A DNA stretch of 12,899 nucleotides from Marinilabiliales bacterium. GTDB taxonomy: Bacteria > Bacteroidota > Bacteroidia > Bacteroidales > BM523. A model generated the notes under the pieces. It did not search any database. It saw only the letters and a program-made list of their open reading frames with translations, and was not told the DNA's origin. Made by a program: the position numbers and the translations under genes. Positions 1 through 7,893 of the stretch are shown in pieces. Position 1 is the first letter of the stretch, and the number at the start of each line of letters is the position of its first letter. The DNA is taken from positions 1-12,899 of the forward strand of contig PKSZ01000302.1 of NCBI GenBank assembly GCA_002869425.1. The letters are read 5' to 3'.

Positions 1-409
1 AGAAAAAACTAAATACAGACCTGGAGAAATTAAATCATATGGATTTAATGATGAAATATATCGAGCAGTCAAAGTTCCCGTAGCGTATAATGAATTGGAA
101 ACTTCTTTTTTTGCAAAATATTTATGCGGGGAAAATACAATTCTATTCGATCTTGTGTATAGGAAAGTAAGCTGTTCCTGTAATCCTGAAGGTGTAATAG
201 CTTCCGGGTTGTTTATTGTAAAAAGTAATGGAGATGCCATGATTGTTGAAAAACAGTTTTTAAGTAAAAAGCTTGTGGATCCTGAATTGCTTGTCGAATT
301 TTTAAGTGATTGTAATACAATTACTGATAAGTATGGAAAGAAGAAAATATATTACAATAATGTACCTCAAATTATTGAAGAATATAATAAGTGTATTGCT
401 GATAAATAA
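1..409 (+). CDS. Hypothetical protein, 5'-truncated by the window edge
   Basis: The reading frame is open from base 2 to a TAA at 407-409, giving 135 visible residues, so the true start lies upstream of the window. The TTG at 95 is in frame but internal, because the codons before it read as ordinary protein (KYRPGEIKSYGF and onward). The visible part is a mixed alpha/beta sequence with Cys at CGEN, SCSC and FLSDC. It ends in a lysine-rich helix finishing in EEYNKCIADK. A C-terminal pattern of 'FLSDC ... Lys-rich ... EEYNKC' resembles small exported or periplasmic proteins of unknown function in Bacteroidetes, but I cannot name a family. No signal peptide can be assessed. The next gene lies about 85 bases downstream with its own possible promoter, so co-transcription is not implied. 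Confidence 0.75.
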   Translation, partial: EKTKYRPGEIKSYGFNDEIYRAVKVPVAYNELETSFFAKYLCGENTILFDLVYRKVSCSCNPEGVIASGLFIVKSNGDAMIVEKQFLSKKLVDPELLVEFLSDCNTITDKYGKKKIYYNNVPQIIEEYNKCIADK

Positions 410-448
410 AGCAATATTGGTTGATAGGGCTGCTGTTAAAAACAAAGC

Positions 449-479
449 TTTATATTCTACATAAATTTACGTAACTTTG
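449..479 (+). promoter_or_regulatory. Possible Bacteroidetes-type promoter for the 495-1013 gene
   Basis: TAACTTTG at 472-479 matches the Bacteroidetes -7 consensus TAnnTTTG. TTTA at 449-452 is a one-mismatch candidate for the -33 TTTG, with a 19-base spacer. Transcription would start near 486, leaving a very short leader before the ATG at 495. The motif is short and the region is AT-rich, so a chance match is possible. Confidence 0.35.
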
Positions 480-494
480 AACAAAATGTGCGCA

Positions 495-1013
495 ATGAAA
501 TCTGTAGCTATTCCCCTTATTTCAGTTATCTTGCTGCTGATCTGTAGTTTGAATGTGAAGGCACAAGAGTCTGGAGCAGATGTCGGACTGCAGGATACTA
601 TTTATATCATAGATAGTACAGACATTGCAATTACTCCACCTGTTGAATTTAAACCCTTTGATCAGATTCATGGTTTTATTCATATGGCTACATCATCCAC
701 AATTCAGGTTAATCAGATTGAAGATGCTCCTTATTTAATGATTGTTGAGAACATGACGGATGATCACTTTGCTTCTCAGGGAGTTACGCTTTTGAGCCAA
801 TTCGAGATAAATGAGCCAGATGCAAAAGGTTATGTGTATGTGATTGGCTTTACAATTAAAGGTGTTGATTTTGAACGTATAATGTATTTCACAGGAGATT
901 TGAACAGGACAATTTGGATCAATGCCAATTACCCGGTAATGATAAAGCCGCTAATATACAACGCAATGCTTGAGTGTGTTAAAACAGCACATTTTGTAGA
1001 TAGTGTGGAATGA
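495..1013 (+). CDS. Small exported protein of unknown function, coupled to the giant adhesin
   Basis: I do not recognise this family. From the ATG at 495 the protein has 172 residues and begins with a clear signal peptide: MKS, then a hydrophobic core (VAIPLISVILLLICSL), then a cleavage region ending VKAQ, so it should leave the cytoplasm. In-frame starts at 477 (TTG) and 486 (ATG) are possible. I prefer 495 because it gives the canonical signal peptide and because the TTG at 477 falls inside the putative -7 box. The mature part looks like a compact alpha/beta domain of about 150 residues, including the stretches FKPFDQIHGFIHM, YVYVIGFTIKG and WINANYPVMIKP, followed by a C-terminal helix. The TGA stop overlaps the ATG of the next gene by 4 bases (ATGA, 1010-1013), so the two are probably translated together. 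A role alongside the surface protein (chaperone, partner or co-secreted factor) is inference only. Confidence 0.85.
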   Translation: MKSVAIPLISVILLLICSLNVKAQESGADVGLQDTIYIIDSTDIAITPPVEFKPFDQIHGFIHMATSSTIQVNQIEDAPYLMIVENMTDDHFASQGVTLLSQFEINEPDAKGYVYVIGFTIKGVDFERIMYFTGDLNRTIWINANYPVMIKPLIYNAMLECVKTAHFVDSVE

Positions 1014-4000
1014 AAAAACTGAGTTTACTTATTATATCAATTTTTTTATTGAAGGCATTGGCTTTTAGTCAAACCTACACGCTTACTCATCAACTCTTTT
1101 ATTCAACAGAAAATCAAAATATGTGGGGCCCAAACTGGGAACCTTTCAATCTTGATTTTGACTATGAGCTCTTTAATGTAGACTGGGATGAGTCTGTTGG
1201 CTTTAGCCAGATGACAACAATTTTTGGTGATTCAATTGGAGTCGCTCTTGATGCAGGTACATGGGGTGTATTAGCAAGTCATTTTAGTATGCATGGATTT
1301 ACAACTGGTACCGTTGAGGTTGATTACCCTGTGGAAATCGACTTAACATTCCCGGATGACTATACTTTTAATCCCGGTGAGTGGATAGATATTGAATCTG
1401 AATATGAAGTACTTCCGGGTTGGGATCTAACGACTGCTTATCCGTCTGCTGGTATCACAACGCTTGATATCGATTTTGGCTTTGGCGCACACATAGATCT
1501 GATCACTTGTCTTCCGTTTCAGGATTGTGATACATTACATATGATTCCTCCCATTGATATTCCAACAGATTCAATAACAATTTTCCACATTAATGGTGAA
1601 ACGGGTTATGTCGTTTATCCTTGTTTGGATGAGAATGGGAATTTTGATATCTGTGAAGACAGCTTGCTCCCAATTGTAATTCACGATTGGTGGGATATTG
1701 GTTTAACCGGTGAGATTACATTGCCTTATGTTGAGACCACAGATTCTTTAGGCATGGATAAGTGTTTGTATGCCAGTGGAGATAGTGCTTATCTGTTTTT
1801 GAATCTTGATATTGTACATTTTCTCAGCTTTCTGGCAGGATTTATTCCTCCACCCAATGGCCCGGCAATTCAACAGGCAATAGATTATTTAAATGGATCT
1901 TACGAGATTGATGTTATGGGGGCAACAGCAACCATTGAGTGGTCATTGTTGCAAGCATATATGGATATGAGTAGCACCAATCAGCAGGATTTTACATTTT
2001 GTCCATATCTATGGACAACACTTGATTTTCCTGTTGAAATGCCATACTATGTTACGGATCCTCTACTTGATACGGTGGATAACGGGGTGGCTTCTTCCAT
2101 AACCTTCCAGGTAGATAATGATCTGCATGTAAAATATCCTTGTTTTGAATGGCCTGAAATGGATGTCGGTATTACACATTCAATGACCAACGACTTTACC
2201 AATCATACTTGGGATAGTATTGCCTTTGATTTTAGTATGTCTGCACTTTGGTTTCATTTTAACTTGCCAACATTTAAGATGATGCCTGAAATTGAAATGC
2301 CTGAATATTGCATCGATCTTCCATCTGCAGATTCTTTAATGCAAGACGATTCATTGGTCGTTTGCTCAGAGTCATATCATACAGATCCGGTATATTTCAA
2401 TAAGGATGGAGAGAAAGATCTTGATTATGAATTTGGACCCTTGTTTGAATGGGAAACGCCTTTGGGTTATATTCCTTTTACATGGTATGACAACACTTGG
2501 AACCTGGGGGGATTTCAGGGAGATACTGTTATGCCGCCAACACAACTAGTGCCCAATGATCCTATTGAAATATTCATTTCAGGAAATGATGTGTTGTGTT
2601 ATGGTGACTCAACAGGAGAATTATCAGTAAATATTATCAATGGAACACCACCATATATTTTTGAATGGTCAAATGGGCATATAGATACAACAAACAATCC
2701 AAGTGTTACAATATTGGAAACGTCAGGAACCTATACTGTTACTGTTTCAGATGCAAATAGTTGCAGCCTGACGGAATCAATTACTATTATAGATTTGAAT
2801 CCGGAGATTTTTGCAAATTTATCAGCTACAGATGTTCTGTGTCATGGTGAAAATACAGGTACCGCAAATGTTGCAGCTTCTGGTGGAACTCCCGGATATA
2901 CTTATTTATGGGATCCATCGGGTGATGTAAGTGCCAATATAACAGACTTATATGCAGGGTGGCAGACCGTAACAGTTACAGATGCAATTGGTTGCATAAA
3001 AGTCGATTCCACATTTATTGATGAGCCTGCTTCTGAGGTGTCTATTGACTTGGTGCCTACTCATGTAAGTTGTAATGGTGGATCTGATGGCTCTATAGAC
3101 ATGACGGTTTATGGAGGTACGCCTGATTATTCATATATGTGGAACAATGGTAGCACGTTGGAAGATTTGTTTGATATTCCTGCCGGGACTTATACTGTGG
3201 TTGTTACGGATGATAATGCTTGTGCTGAGTTGGAAAGTATTGAAGTTACACAACCTGATGTATTGGATGCTACTATTCTGGGAACGGATGTTGGATGTTA
3301 TGGGGAAATAAATGGAGCTGCAGATCTGACCGTTTCAGGGGGTACGCCTCCATACACTTATAATTGGTCAAGTGGTTCAACCAATGAAGATTTAACAGCC
3401 ATTACAGGAGGAGATTATACAGTAACTGTAACCGATGCTCAGTTTTGCACTGTGGTTGAAGCCATTCATATTTATGAGCCATCACAACCCGTGTCAATAG
3501 AATTAGAAGGCACCGATGTTCTTTGTAAATTCGATCATACTGGTGCTGTTGATTTAACAGTTACCGGTGGAACTCCGGATTATTCTTATGATTGGTCAAA
3601 TGGAGATAATACCGAGGATATAGAAAATATTCCTGCAGGATCATATACGGTAACCGTTACCGATGATCACGGTTGTGTAGAAACTGGAACCATAACAATT
3701 ATTGAGCCAGCACAGGCATTAAATAGTATTTTGATTCCTCACCATGTAAGATGTTTTGGAGAGAATTCTGCCAGTATTAACCTTACAGCATCAGGGGGGA
3801 CTGCACCATATTCTTATTTGTGGTCGGAAGGAAGTACAACACAAGATATTGATGGCCTTGTAGCAGGAGAATATTCTGTAATTATTACTGATGATCACGC
3901 TTGTACACTGATTGATGAAATTACCATAACGGAGCCTGATGAGCTACTTGCAAGCTTTAATCCCATAAATATATTGTGTTATGGTGATGCAACAGGTGAA

Positions 4001-5911
4001 ATTGATCTCACTGTTACAGGTGGTGTTCAGCCATATTCTTATAATTGGAATACAGGTCAGGTTACAGAAGATATATCTTCTTTGGTTTCTGGCTATTATT
4101 CTGTAACTGTAACTGATGATCATGAATGTTTTACTGAAGAATCCATTGTCCTTACACAGCCTTTTGCTCCTTTGAATGTTACTGCAAATGTTACAGATGT
4201 AGCATGTTATGGTGATCCTACAGGAGCGGTTGATATAGGAATAACCGGAGGCACTCCTTCTTATTCTTATGAGTGGAGCACAGGCCATACCATTCAGGAT
4301 GTACAGAATTTACTTGCCGGAGATTATACTTTGACGGTAACTGATGACCATCAGTGTCAGGAGATTGAAAACATTACAATCGGTCAGCCGGCAGAAGCGT
4401 TGCAGACAGATTTAATAGCAACAGATATTTTGTGTCATGGCGATTATACAGGAAGTATAGACATGACAATTTGGGGTGGAACACCGGATTATTTAATTGA
4501 ATGGAATAATGATGCTGGCGCAGAAGATATCTCAGACCTGCCTGCCGGTAATTATAGTGTGACGGTAACTGATGAAAACGCATGTGTAGCTACGGATGCA
4601 ATTTATGTAAATGAACCGGATAAGTTGATTATGGAGGCTATAGATGTGAGTTACATTTGTACAGGAGATACAGCACACATACAGGCTTCAGCAACAGGAG
4701 GAGTACCCGGCTATACATATTTATGGAATACAGGCTATATTGGAAATATTTTGCATATAAGTCCGCAGGCTGATATAACATACAGTGTTTATGCGCAAGA
4801 CGCAAATGGATGCACCAGTAATCCTGTTTCAGCAAATGTTGAAGTATTTGGTGCAATTCAGGTTTCTTTGGCGCAGGAAGAATATAGTATTTGTCCGGGG
4901 GATCCCGTAGATCTTGATTTGAATGTATCAGGTGGAAATACGAATTACTCATATACTATTACAGGTCCGGATACTGTATGGTATTTTAGTGACGAACCTG
5001 ATATTATTTATCCACAAGAATCAGGTACTTATCTCATAAAAGTCAAAGATGATTGCAATTCACCTTCGGGTTTCGCTGAATTTGTGGTTACGGTGCATGA
5101 ATTCCCAGGTATTAATATTCAGTCAAACCGTATAGATGGATGTGAGCCTTTGACTGTTTATTTTAATGAAATTACTCCATATAATGGACAAATGTATCTT
5201 TGGAACTTTGATGATCCAGGTAGTTTAAATTTCTCAACAGATCGGAGTCCAACGCACACATTTGCCAATGCCGGAAGCTATAATGTTTCCTTGACAGTAA
5301 CATCACCATTTGGGTGTATTAGTATGCATACAATGGGGCAGCCAGTAACTGTATATCCAACTCCAATAGCAGGCTTCGAGCCAGATCATTCAGTTGTTTC
5401 ACTCGTTGATCCGGTTATTTATTTCCAGAATACATCATTCGGTGGTATGTACAGCACCTGGTATTTTGGAGATGGAGTCTCCAGTGATGAGAGAAGTCCT
5501 GAGCATTATTTCACAAATTTTGGAACGTACCACATTTTACTTATTGAAGAATCTGCAAACGGATGTGTAGACTCCATTAGTACAGAAATACAGGTTAAGC
5601 CTGAGCTTACTTTCTATGCCCCAACTGCATTTATACCCGATGATGATGGTTTTAACGATTTGTTTAGTCCAATGATAACCGGAATGAAGGAAGGTTCATT
5701 TGAGATGGCAGTTTACAATCGTTGGGGTGAAAAGGTATTTGAAACTGATAAATATGACGTAGGCGAAAATGGTGAGGTTTATATGGGTTGGGATGGAAAA
5801 GATATGAAAGATCGTTTATGTAAATCCGGTGTTTATACCTGGAAAGTGAGCTATAGAGATCTCTATGATGTTAAGTATGACAAAGTGGGTGCAGTAACCT
5901 TGTTAAGATAG
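1010..5911 (+). CDS. Giant T9SS-secreted surface protein with SprB repeats, PKD domains and type B sorting domain
   Basis: This 1633-residue protein starts with a signal peptide (MKKLSLLIISIFLLKALAFSQ). Residues about 22-518 form an acidic, beta-rich, Cys-containing region I do not recognise. Residues 519-1203 are nine SprB-type repeats of 75-78 residues. Each follows the plan '..T.VLCYGD.TG..DLTVTGGTPPYSY.WS.G...EDI..L.AG.YTVTVTD...C......I.EP', with two Cys per repeat that could form a disulfide. Residues 1204-1280 are a degenerate tenth unit. Two PKD-like domains follow from about 1366 and 1452 (motifs YLWNFDDPG and WYFGDGVSSDERSPEH). Residues 1533-1633 are a CHU_C/gliding-motility type C-terminal domain (FYAPTAFIPDDDGFNDLF, YNRWGEKVFE, GWDGKD, GVYTWKVSY), the type B signal for the type IX secretion system. 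By family knowledge such proteins are exported and attached to, or released from, the cell surface, often as adhesins linked to gliding or biofilm. That role is inferred here. No PorP/SprF partner lies in the window. Confidence 0.93.
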   Translation: MKKLSLLIISIFLLKALAFSQTYTLTHQLFYSTENQNMWGPNWEPFNLDFDYELFNVDWDESVGFSQMTTIFGDSIGVALDAGTWGVLASHFSMHGFTTGTVEVDYPVEIDLTFPDDYTFNPGEWIDIESEYEVLPGWDLTTAYPSAGITTLDIDFGFGAHIDLITCLPFQDCDTLHMIPPIDIPTDSITIFHINGETGYVVYPCLDENGNFDICEDSLLPIVIHDWWDIGLTGEITLPYVETTDSLGMDKCLYASGDSAYLFLNLDIVHFLSFLAGFIPPPNGPAIQQAIDYLNGSYEIDVMGATATIEWSLLQAYMDMSSTNQQDFTFCPYLWTTLDFPVEMPYYVTDPLLDTVDNGVASSITFQVDNDLHVKYPCFEWPEMDVGITHSMTNDFTNHTWDSIAFDFSMSALWFHFNLPTFKMMPEIEMPEYCIDLPSADSLMQDDSLVVCSESYHTDPVYFNKDGEKDLDYEFGPLFEWETPLGYIPFTWYDNTWNLGGFQGDTVMPPTQLVPNDPIEIFISGNDVLCYGDSTGELSVNIINGTPPYIFEWSNGHIDTTNNPSVTILETSGTYTVTVSDANSCSLTESITIIDLNPEIFANLSATDVLCHGENTGTANVAASGGTPGYTYLWDPSGDVSANITDLYAGWQTVTVTDAIGCIKVDSTFIDEPASEVSIDLVPTHVSCNGGSDGSIDMTVYGGTPDYSYMWNNGSTLEDLFDIPAGTYTVVVTDDNACAELESIEVTQPDVLDATILGTDVGCYGEINGAADLTVSGGTPPYTYNWSSGSTNEDLTAITGGDYTVTVTDAQFCTVVEAIHIYEPSQPVSIELEGTDVLCKFDHTGAVDLTVTGGTPDYSYDWSNGDNTEDIENIPAGSYTVTVTDDHGCVETGTITIIEPAQALNSILIPHHVRCFGENSASINLTASGGTAPYSYLWSEGSTTQDIDGLVAGEYSVIITDDHACTLIDEITITEPDELLASFNPINILCYGDATGEIDLTVTGGVQPYSYNWNTGQVTEDISSLVSGYYSVTVTDDHECFTEESIVLTQPFAPLNVTANVTDVACYGDPTGAVDIGITGGTPSYSYEWSTGHTIQDVQNLLAGDYTLTVTDDHQCQEIENITIGQPAEALQTDLIATDILCHGDYTGSIDMTIWGGTPDYLIEWNNDAGAEDISDLPAGNYSVTVTDENACVATDAIYVNEPDKLIMEAIDVSYICTGDTAHIQASATGGVPGYTYLWNTGYIGNILHISPQADITYSVYAQDANGCTSNPVSANVEVFGAIQVSLAQEEYSICPGDPVDLDLNVSGGNTNYSYTITGPDTVWYFSDEPDIIYPQESGTYLIKVKDDCNSPSGFAEFVVTVHEFPGINIQSNRIDGCEPLTVYFNEITPYNGQMYLWNFDDPGSLNFSTDRSPTHTFANAGSYNVSLTVTSPFGCISMHTMGQPVTVYPTPIAGFEPDHSVVSLVDPVIYFQNTSFGGMYSTWYFGDGVSSDERSPEHYFTNFGTYHILLIEESANGCVDSISTEIQVKPELTFYAPTAFIPDDDGFNDLFSPMITGMKEGSFEMAVYNRWGEKVFETDKYDVGENGEVYMGWDGKDMKDRLCKSGVYTWKVSYRDLYDVKYDKVGAVTLLR
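2564..4618 (+). repeat. Array of nine SprB-type coding repeats
   Basis: Nine tandem in-frame units occupy residues 519-596, 597-673, 674-749, 750-824, 825-900, 901-976, 977-1051, 1052-1127 and 1128-1203 of the large surface protein. Units are about 225-234 bases. They are diverged at the DNA level, so this is an old amplification rather than a recent slippage product. Shared words are GGTP.YSY.W and AG.YTVTVTDD..C. Units 5 to 8 carry the very similar junction TDDH(G/A/E/Q)C. A tenth, degraded unit follows to about 4849. Confidence 0.88.
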
Positions 5912-5912
5912 G

Positions 5913-6143
5913 TTATTTCTTTTCGAATTCAATTTTTTTGCCATCAATAATTGCATATGTGATATTGGAATAGTCTATTATTTCAACAGTTCCATCAGTT
6001 TCATTGTGGGCAACAAATTTATCAGTTGTATTGTATGTACCTTTCGGTAGTGTAATATAAAAAATATGCTTGCCATCAGATAGAATAAACTGGTGTTTTG
6101 CCTTTTTAACTAACTGGTTGTATGTTTTTTCGTTGAAAATCAT
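5913..6143 (-). CDS. Small hypothetical protein
   Basis: A 76-residue reading frame starts at the ATG complementary to 6141-6143. It ends one base from the stop of the giant surface-protein gene, which is on the opposite strand. The protein is lysine-rich, with no signal peptide or membrane segment. It reads as a helix followed by beta strands (QFILSDGKHIFYITLPKG, then VEIIDYSNITYAIIDGKKIEFEKK), suggesting a small cytosolic beta domain. I do not recognise the family. Support for its being real: it fills the gap exactly between two long genes, has ordinary composition, and has a plausible promoter directly upstream with a leader of roughly 17 bases. No terminator fits in the one-base convergent gap, so the two convergent transcripts must overlap at their 3' ends. 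A chance reading frame of this size remains possible. Confidence 0.6.
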   Translation of the reverse strand: MIFNEKTYNQLVKKAKHQFILSDGKHIFYITLPKGTYNTTDKFVAHNETDGTVEIIDYSNITYAIIDGKKIEFEKK

Positions 6144-6166
6144 AATTTATACTTCTTAAACGTTAG

Positions 6167-6197
6167 TAAAGGTATGAATATTATTATGTATTGTCAA
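6167..6197 (-). promoter_or_regulatory. Possible promoter of the small minus-strand gene
   Basis: On the minus strand, TTG (complement of 6195-6197) is followed by a 20-base spacer and TACCTTTA (complement of 6167-6174). This is one mismatch from the Bacteroidetes -33/-7 pattern TTG...TAnnTTTG. The predicted start of transcription lies about 17 bases before the ATG. Confidence 0.35.
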
Positions 6198-6200
6198 TAC
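6188..6200. promoter_or_regulatory. 13-bp palindrome overlapping the minus-strand -33 element
   Basis: GTATTG-T-CAATAC is a perfect 6+1+6 inverted repeat in the divergent intergenic region. It overlaps the putative -33 of the minus-strand gene and lies about 80 bases before the predicted operon -7 box. It could be an operator half-site pair for a small dimeric regulator. It is short, and no second copy was seen next to it. Confidence 0.25.
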
Positions 6201-6277
6201 TGTAAAAATTAAGTTTTTATGATCAGAGTACACCTCAAGTTTTTTATTAAAATCAGAGAAAAACAGTCTTAGTTTAG

Positions 6278-6285
6278 TATATTTG
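6278..6285 (+). promoter_or_regulatory. Candidate -7 element (TATATTTG) of the biosynthetic operon
   Basis: TATATTTG matches TAnnTTTG exactly and lies 66 bases before the ammonia-lyase ATG, implying a leader of about 60 bases. No convincing -33 TTG is present at the usual distance. This 208-bp gap (6144-6351) is the only sizeable non-coding stretch upstream of the operon in this window, so its promoter should be here unless transcription enters from elsewhere. Confidence 0.4.
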
Positions 6286-6351
6286 CGGATTACTGAAAAG
6301 TCGGTGAGTTTTAAAATATTTTATTGGCGAACTGTCAAACATAATTGATCT

Positions 6352-7887
6352 ATGATAGAGATTGGTGCAGCAACATTACAGCTTGAGGATTTTAACGCAA
6401 TTCTTTATAAAGGGGAAAAAATAGAGCTGAATAATACAGCTTTTCAAAAGGTTGAGAAATCTTTCCAGTTTTTAAAAACATTTTCAGAGGATAAATTAAT
6501 TTATGGTATCAATACTGGGCTTGGGCCGATGGCTCAGTTTAGAATTAATGAAGAAGATACAAAGCAGTTACAGTATAATTTGATTCGAAGTCATGCAGCT
6601 GGTGCTGGAAATAAAATGCCACATTTGTATGTCAAGGCAACAATGCTGGCGCGATTAAATACTCTGATGCAGGCTCATAGCGGAATCAGTCCGGAAGTAG
6701 TGACTACCTTAACGAAGATGATTAATAAAGACATATGTCCTGTAATTTATGAGCATGGAGGCGTAGGGGCAAGTGGTGACTTGGTGCAACTGGCTCACCT
6801 GGCGTTAGGTTTGATTGGAGAGGGAAATGTAACTGTTGGCGGAGTAGAAAGAGAGACTGCTGAAGTTTTTAAAGAATATGGAATTAAACCTATTGAAATT
6901 CACATAAGAGAAGGTTTGGCTTTGATTAATGGAACATCAGTAATGACAGGGATTGGAATGATCAATGTTATTCAAACCAAGAGGTTGCTGGAATGGTCTG
7001 TTTTTGCATCTACCATCATCAATGAGATTATGGAATCATATGATGATCATTTTTCAGAAGAATTGAATGGTGTAAAGCATCATAAAGGCCAGAAACTTGT
7101 TGCAGGTATGATGAGGGAGATTGCTTCTACAAGTAAGTTGATTCGAAAAAGAGCAGACTTTTTATACAAGAAAATTAACGATAATGTTTTAAAAGAAAAA
7201 GTTCAGGAATATTATTCAATTCGTTGTATACCTCAAATTCTTGGACCCATATTGGATGTTATTGAAAGCACACAGGAAGTGCTTGTTAATGAGGTGAATT
7301 CAGCCAATGACAATCCCATTATTGATGCTGAAAGAGAGAATGTTTACCATGGTGGAAATTTTCATGGGGATTATGTTTCATTTGAAATGGATAAACTGAA
7401 AATAGCCATTACAAAATTATCAATGCTTGCTGAGCGTCAAATCAATTTTTTGATGAACAATAAGTTAAATGATAAACTCCCTCCATTTGTAAATCTTGGA
7501 ACATTGGGATTGAACTTGGGAATGCAGGGTGTGCAGTTTACAGCTACATCAACTACTGCAGAGAATAAAACCTTGTCTTATCCAATGTATATCAATAGTA
7601 TTCCCAATAATAATGATAACCAGGATATCGTGAGCATGGGTACAAATTCGGCTTTGTTGGCTAAAAAAATTATTGAGAACGCCTACGAAGTTTTATCTAT
7701 TGAAGTAATGACACTTTGCCAGGCCATTGATTATTTAAATGTTCAGGATAAATTATCAGATCAGGCACAAAAAGTTTATCATGCTATTCGTGAGGTTTTT
7801 CCTGTATTTACGGAAGATACACCTCGCTATATAGACATAATCGCAGTCAATAACTATATATCAAAAAACAACTTTAACTTAATTTAA
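6352..7887 (+). CDS. Aromatic amino acid lyase, probably tyrosine ammonia-lyase (HAL/PAL/TAL family)
   Basis: This enzyme removes ammonia from an aromatic amino acid. Here it most likely converts tyrosine to p-coumarate, the aryl starter of flexirubin or aryl-polyene pigments. The 511 residues are full length for the family. Visible hallmarks are the catalytic Tyr51 in YGINTG, the A140-S141-G142 triad that cyclises to the MIO cofactor (in GGVGASGDLVQLAHL), N193 in LINGTSVMTG, Y288 and R291 in YYSIRCIPQ, and the NSANDNP signature at 316-322. The substrate-pocket pair is S80-H81 in LQYNLIRSHAAG. This pair alone would fit histidine lyase, but from memory the same LIRSH context occurs in the characterised F. 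johnsoniae tyrosine lyase, which is similar along its whole length. No hutU, hutI or hutG genes are nearby. The neighbours are a ketoreductase, ketosynthase and ACP, which argues for pigment synthesis. It is first in the operon, 6 bases before the ketoreductase. Confidence 0.92.
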   Translation: MIEIGAATLQLEDFNAILYKGEKIELNNTAFQKVEKSFQFLKTFSEDKLIYGINTGLGPMAQFRINEEDTKQLQYNLIRSHAAGAGNKMPHLYVKATMLARLNTLMQAHSGISPEVVTTLTKMINKDICPVIYEHGGVGASGDLVQLAHLALGLIGEGNVTVGGVERETAEVFKEYGIKPIEIHIREGLALINGTSVMTGIGMINVIQTKRLLEWSVFASTIINEIMESYDDHFSEELNGVKHHKGQKLVAGMMREIASTSKLIRKRADFLYKKINDNVLKEKVQEYYSIRCIPQILGPILDVIESTQEVLVNEVNSANDNPIIDAERENVYHGGNFHGDYVSFEMDKLKIAITKLSMLAERQINFLMNNKLNDKLPPFVNLGTLGLNLGMQGVQFTATSTTAENKTLSYPMYINSIPNNNDNQDIVSMGTNSALLAKKIIENAYEVLSIEVMTLCQAIDYLNVQDKLSDQAQKVYHAIREVFPVFTEDTPRYIDIIAVNNYISKNNFNLI

Positions 7888-7893
7888 ATTCAT

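Noticed and set aside
410..471. Rho-independent terminator after the first partial gene
   Set aside because: Only a short AAAGCTTT palindrome is present. There is no stable GC stem followed by a T-run.
2564..4618. CRISPR-like or other DNA-level repeat array
   Set aside because: Periodicity is about 228 bases, with repeats diverged in DNA and conserved in protein. This is a protein repeat array.
3944..4952. Minus-strand reading frames opposite the SprB repeats
   Set aside because: They are shadows of the repeated coding sequence, with unnatural composition, inside a clear plus-strand gene.
6203..6219. Hairpin TAAAAA...TTTTTA in the divergent intergenic region
   Set aside because: The stem is only A-T pairs and is expected by chance in this AT-rich gap.
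6352..7887. Histidine utilisation (hutH) gene
   Set aside because: No other hut genes are present, the operon is a fatty-acid-like biosynthetic set, and overall similarity favours tyrosine lyase.
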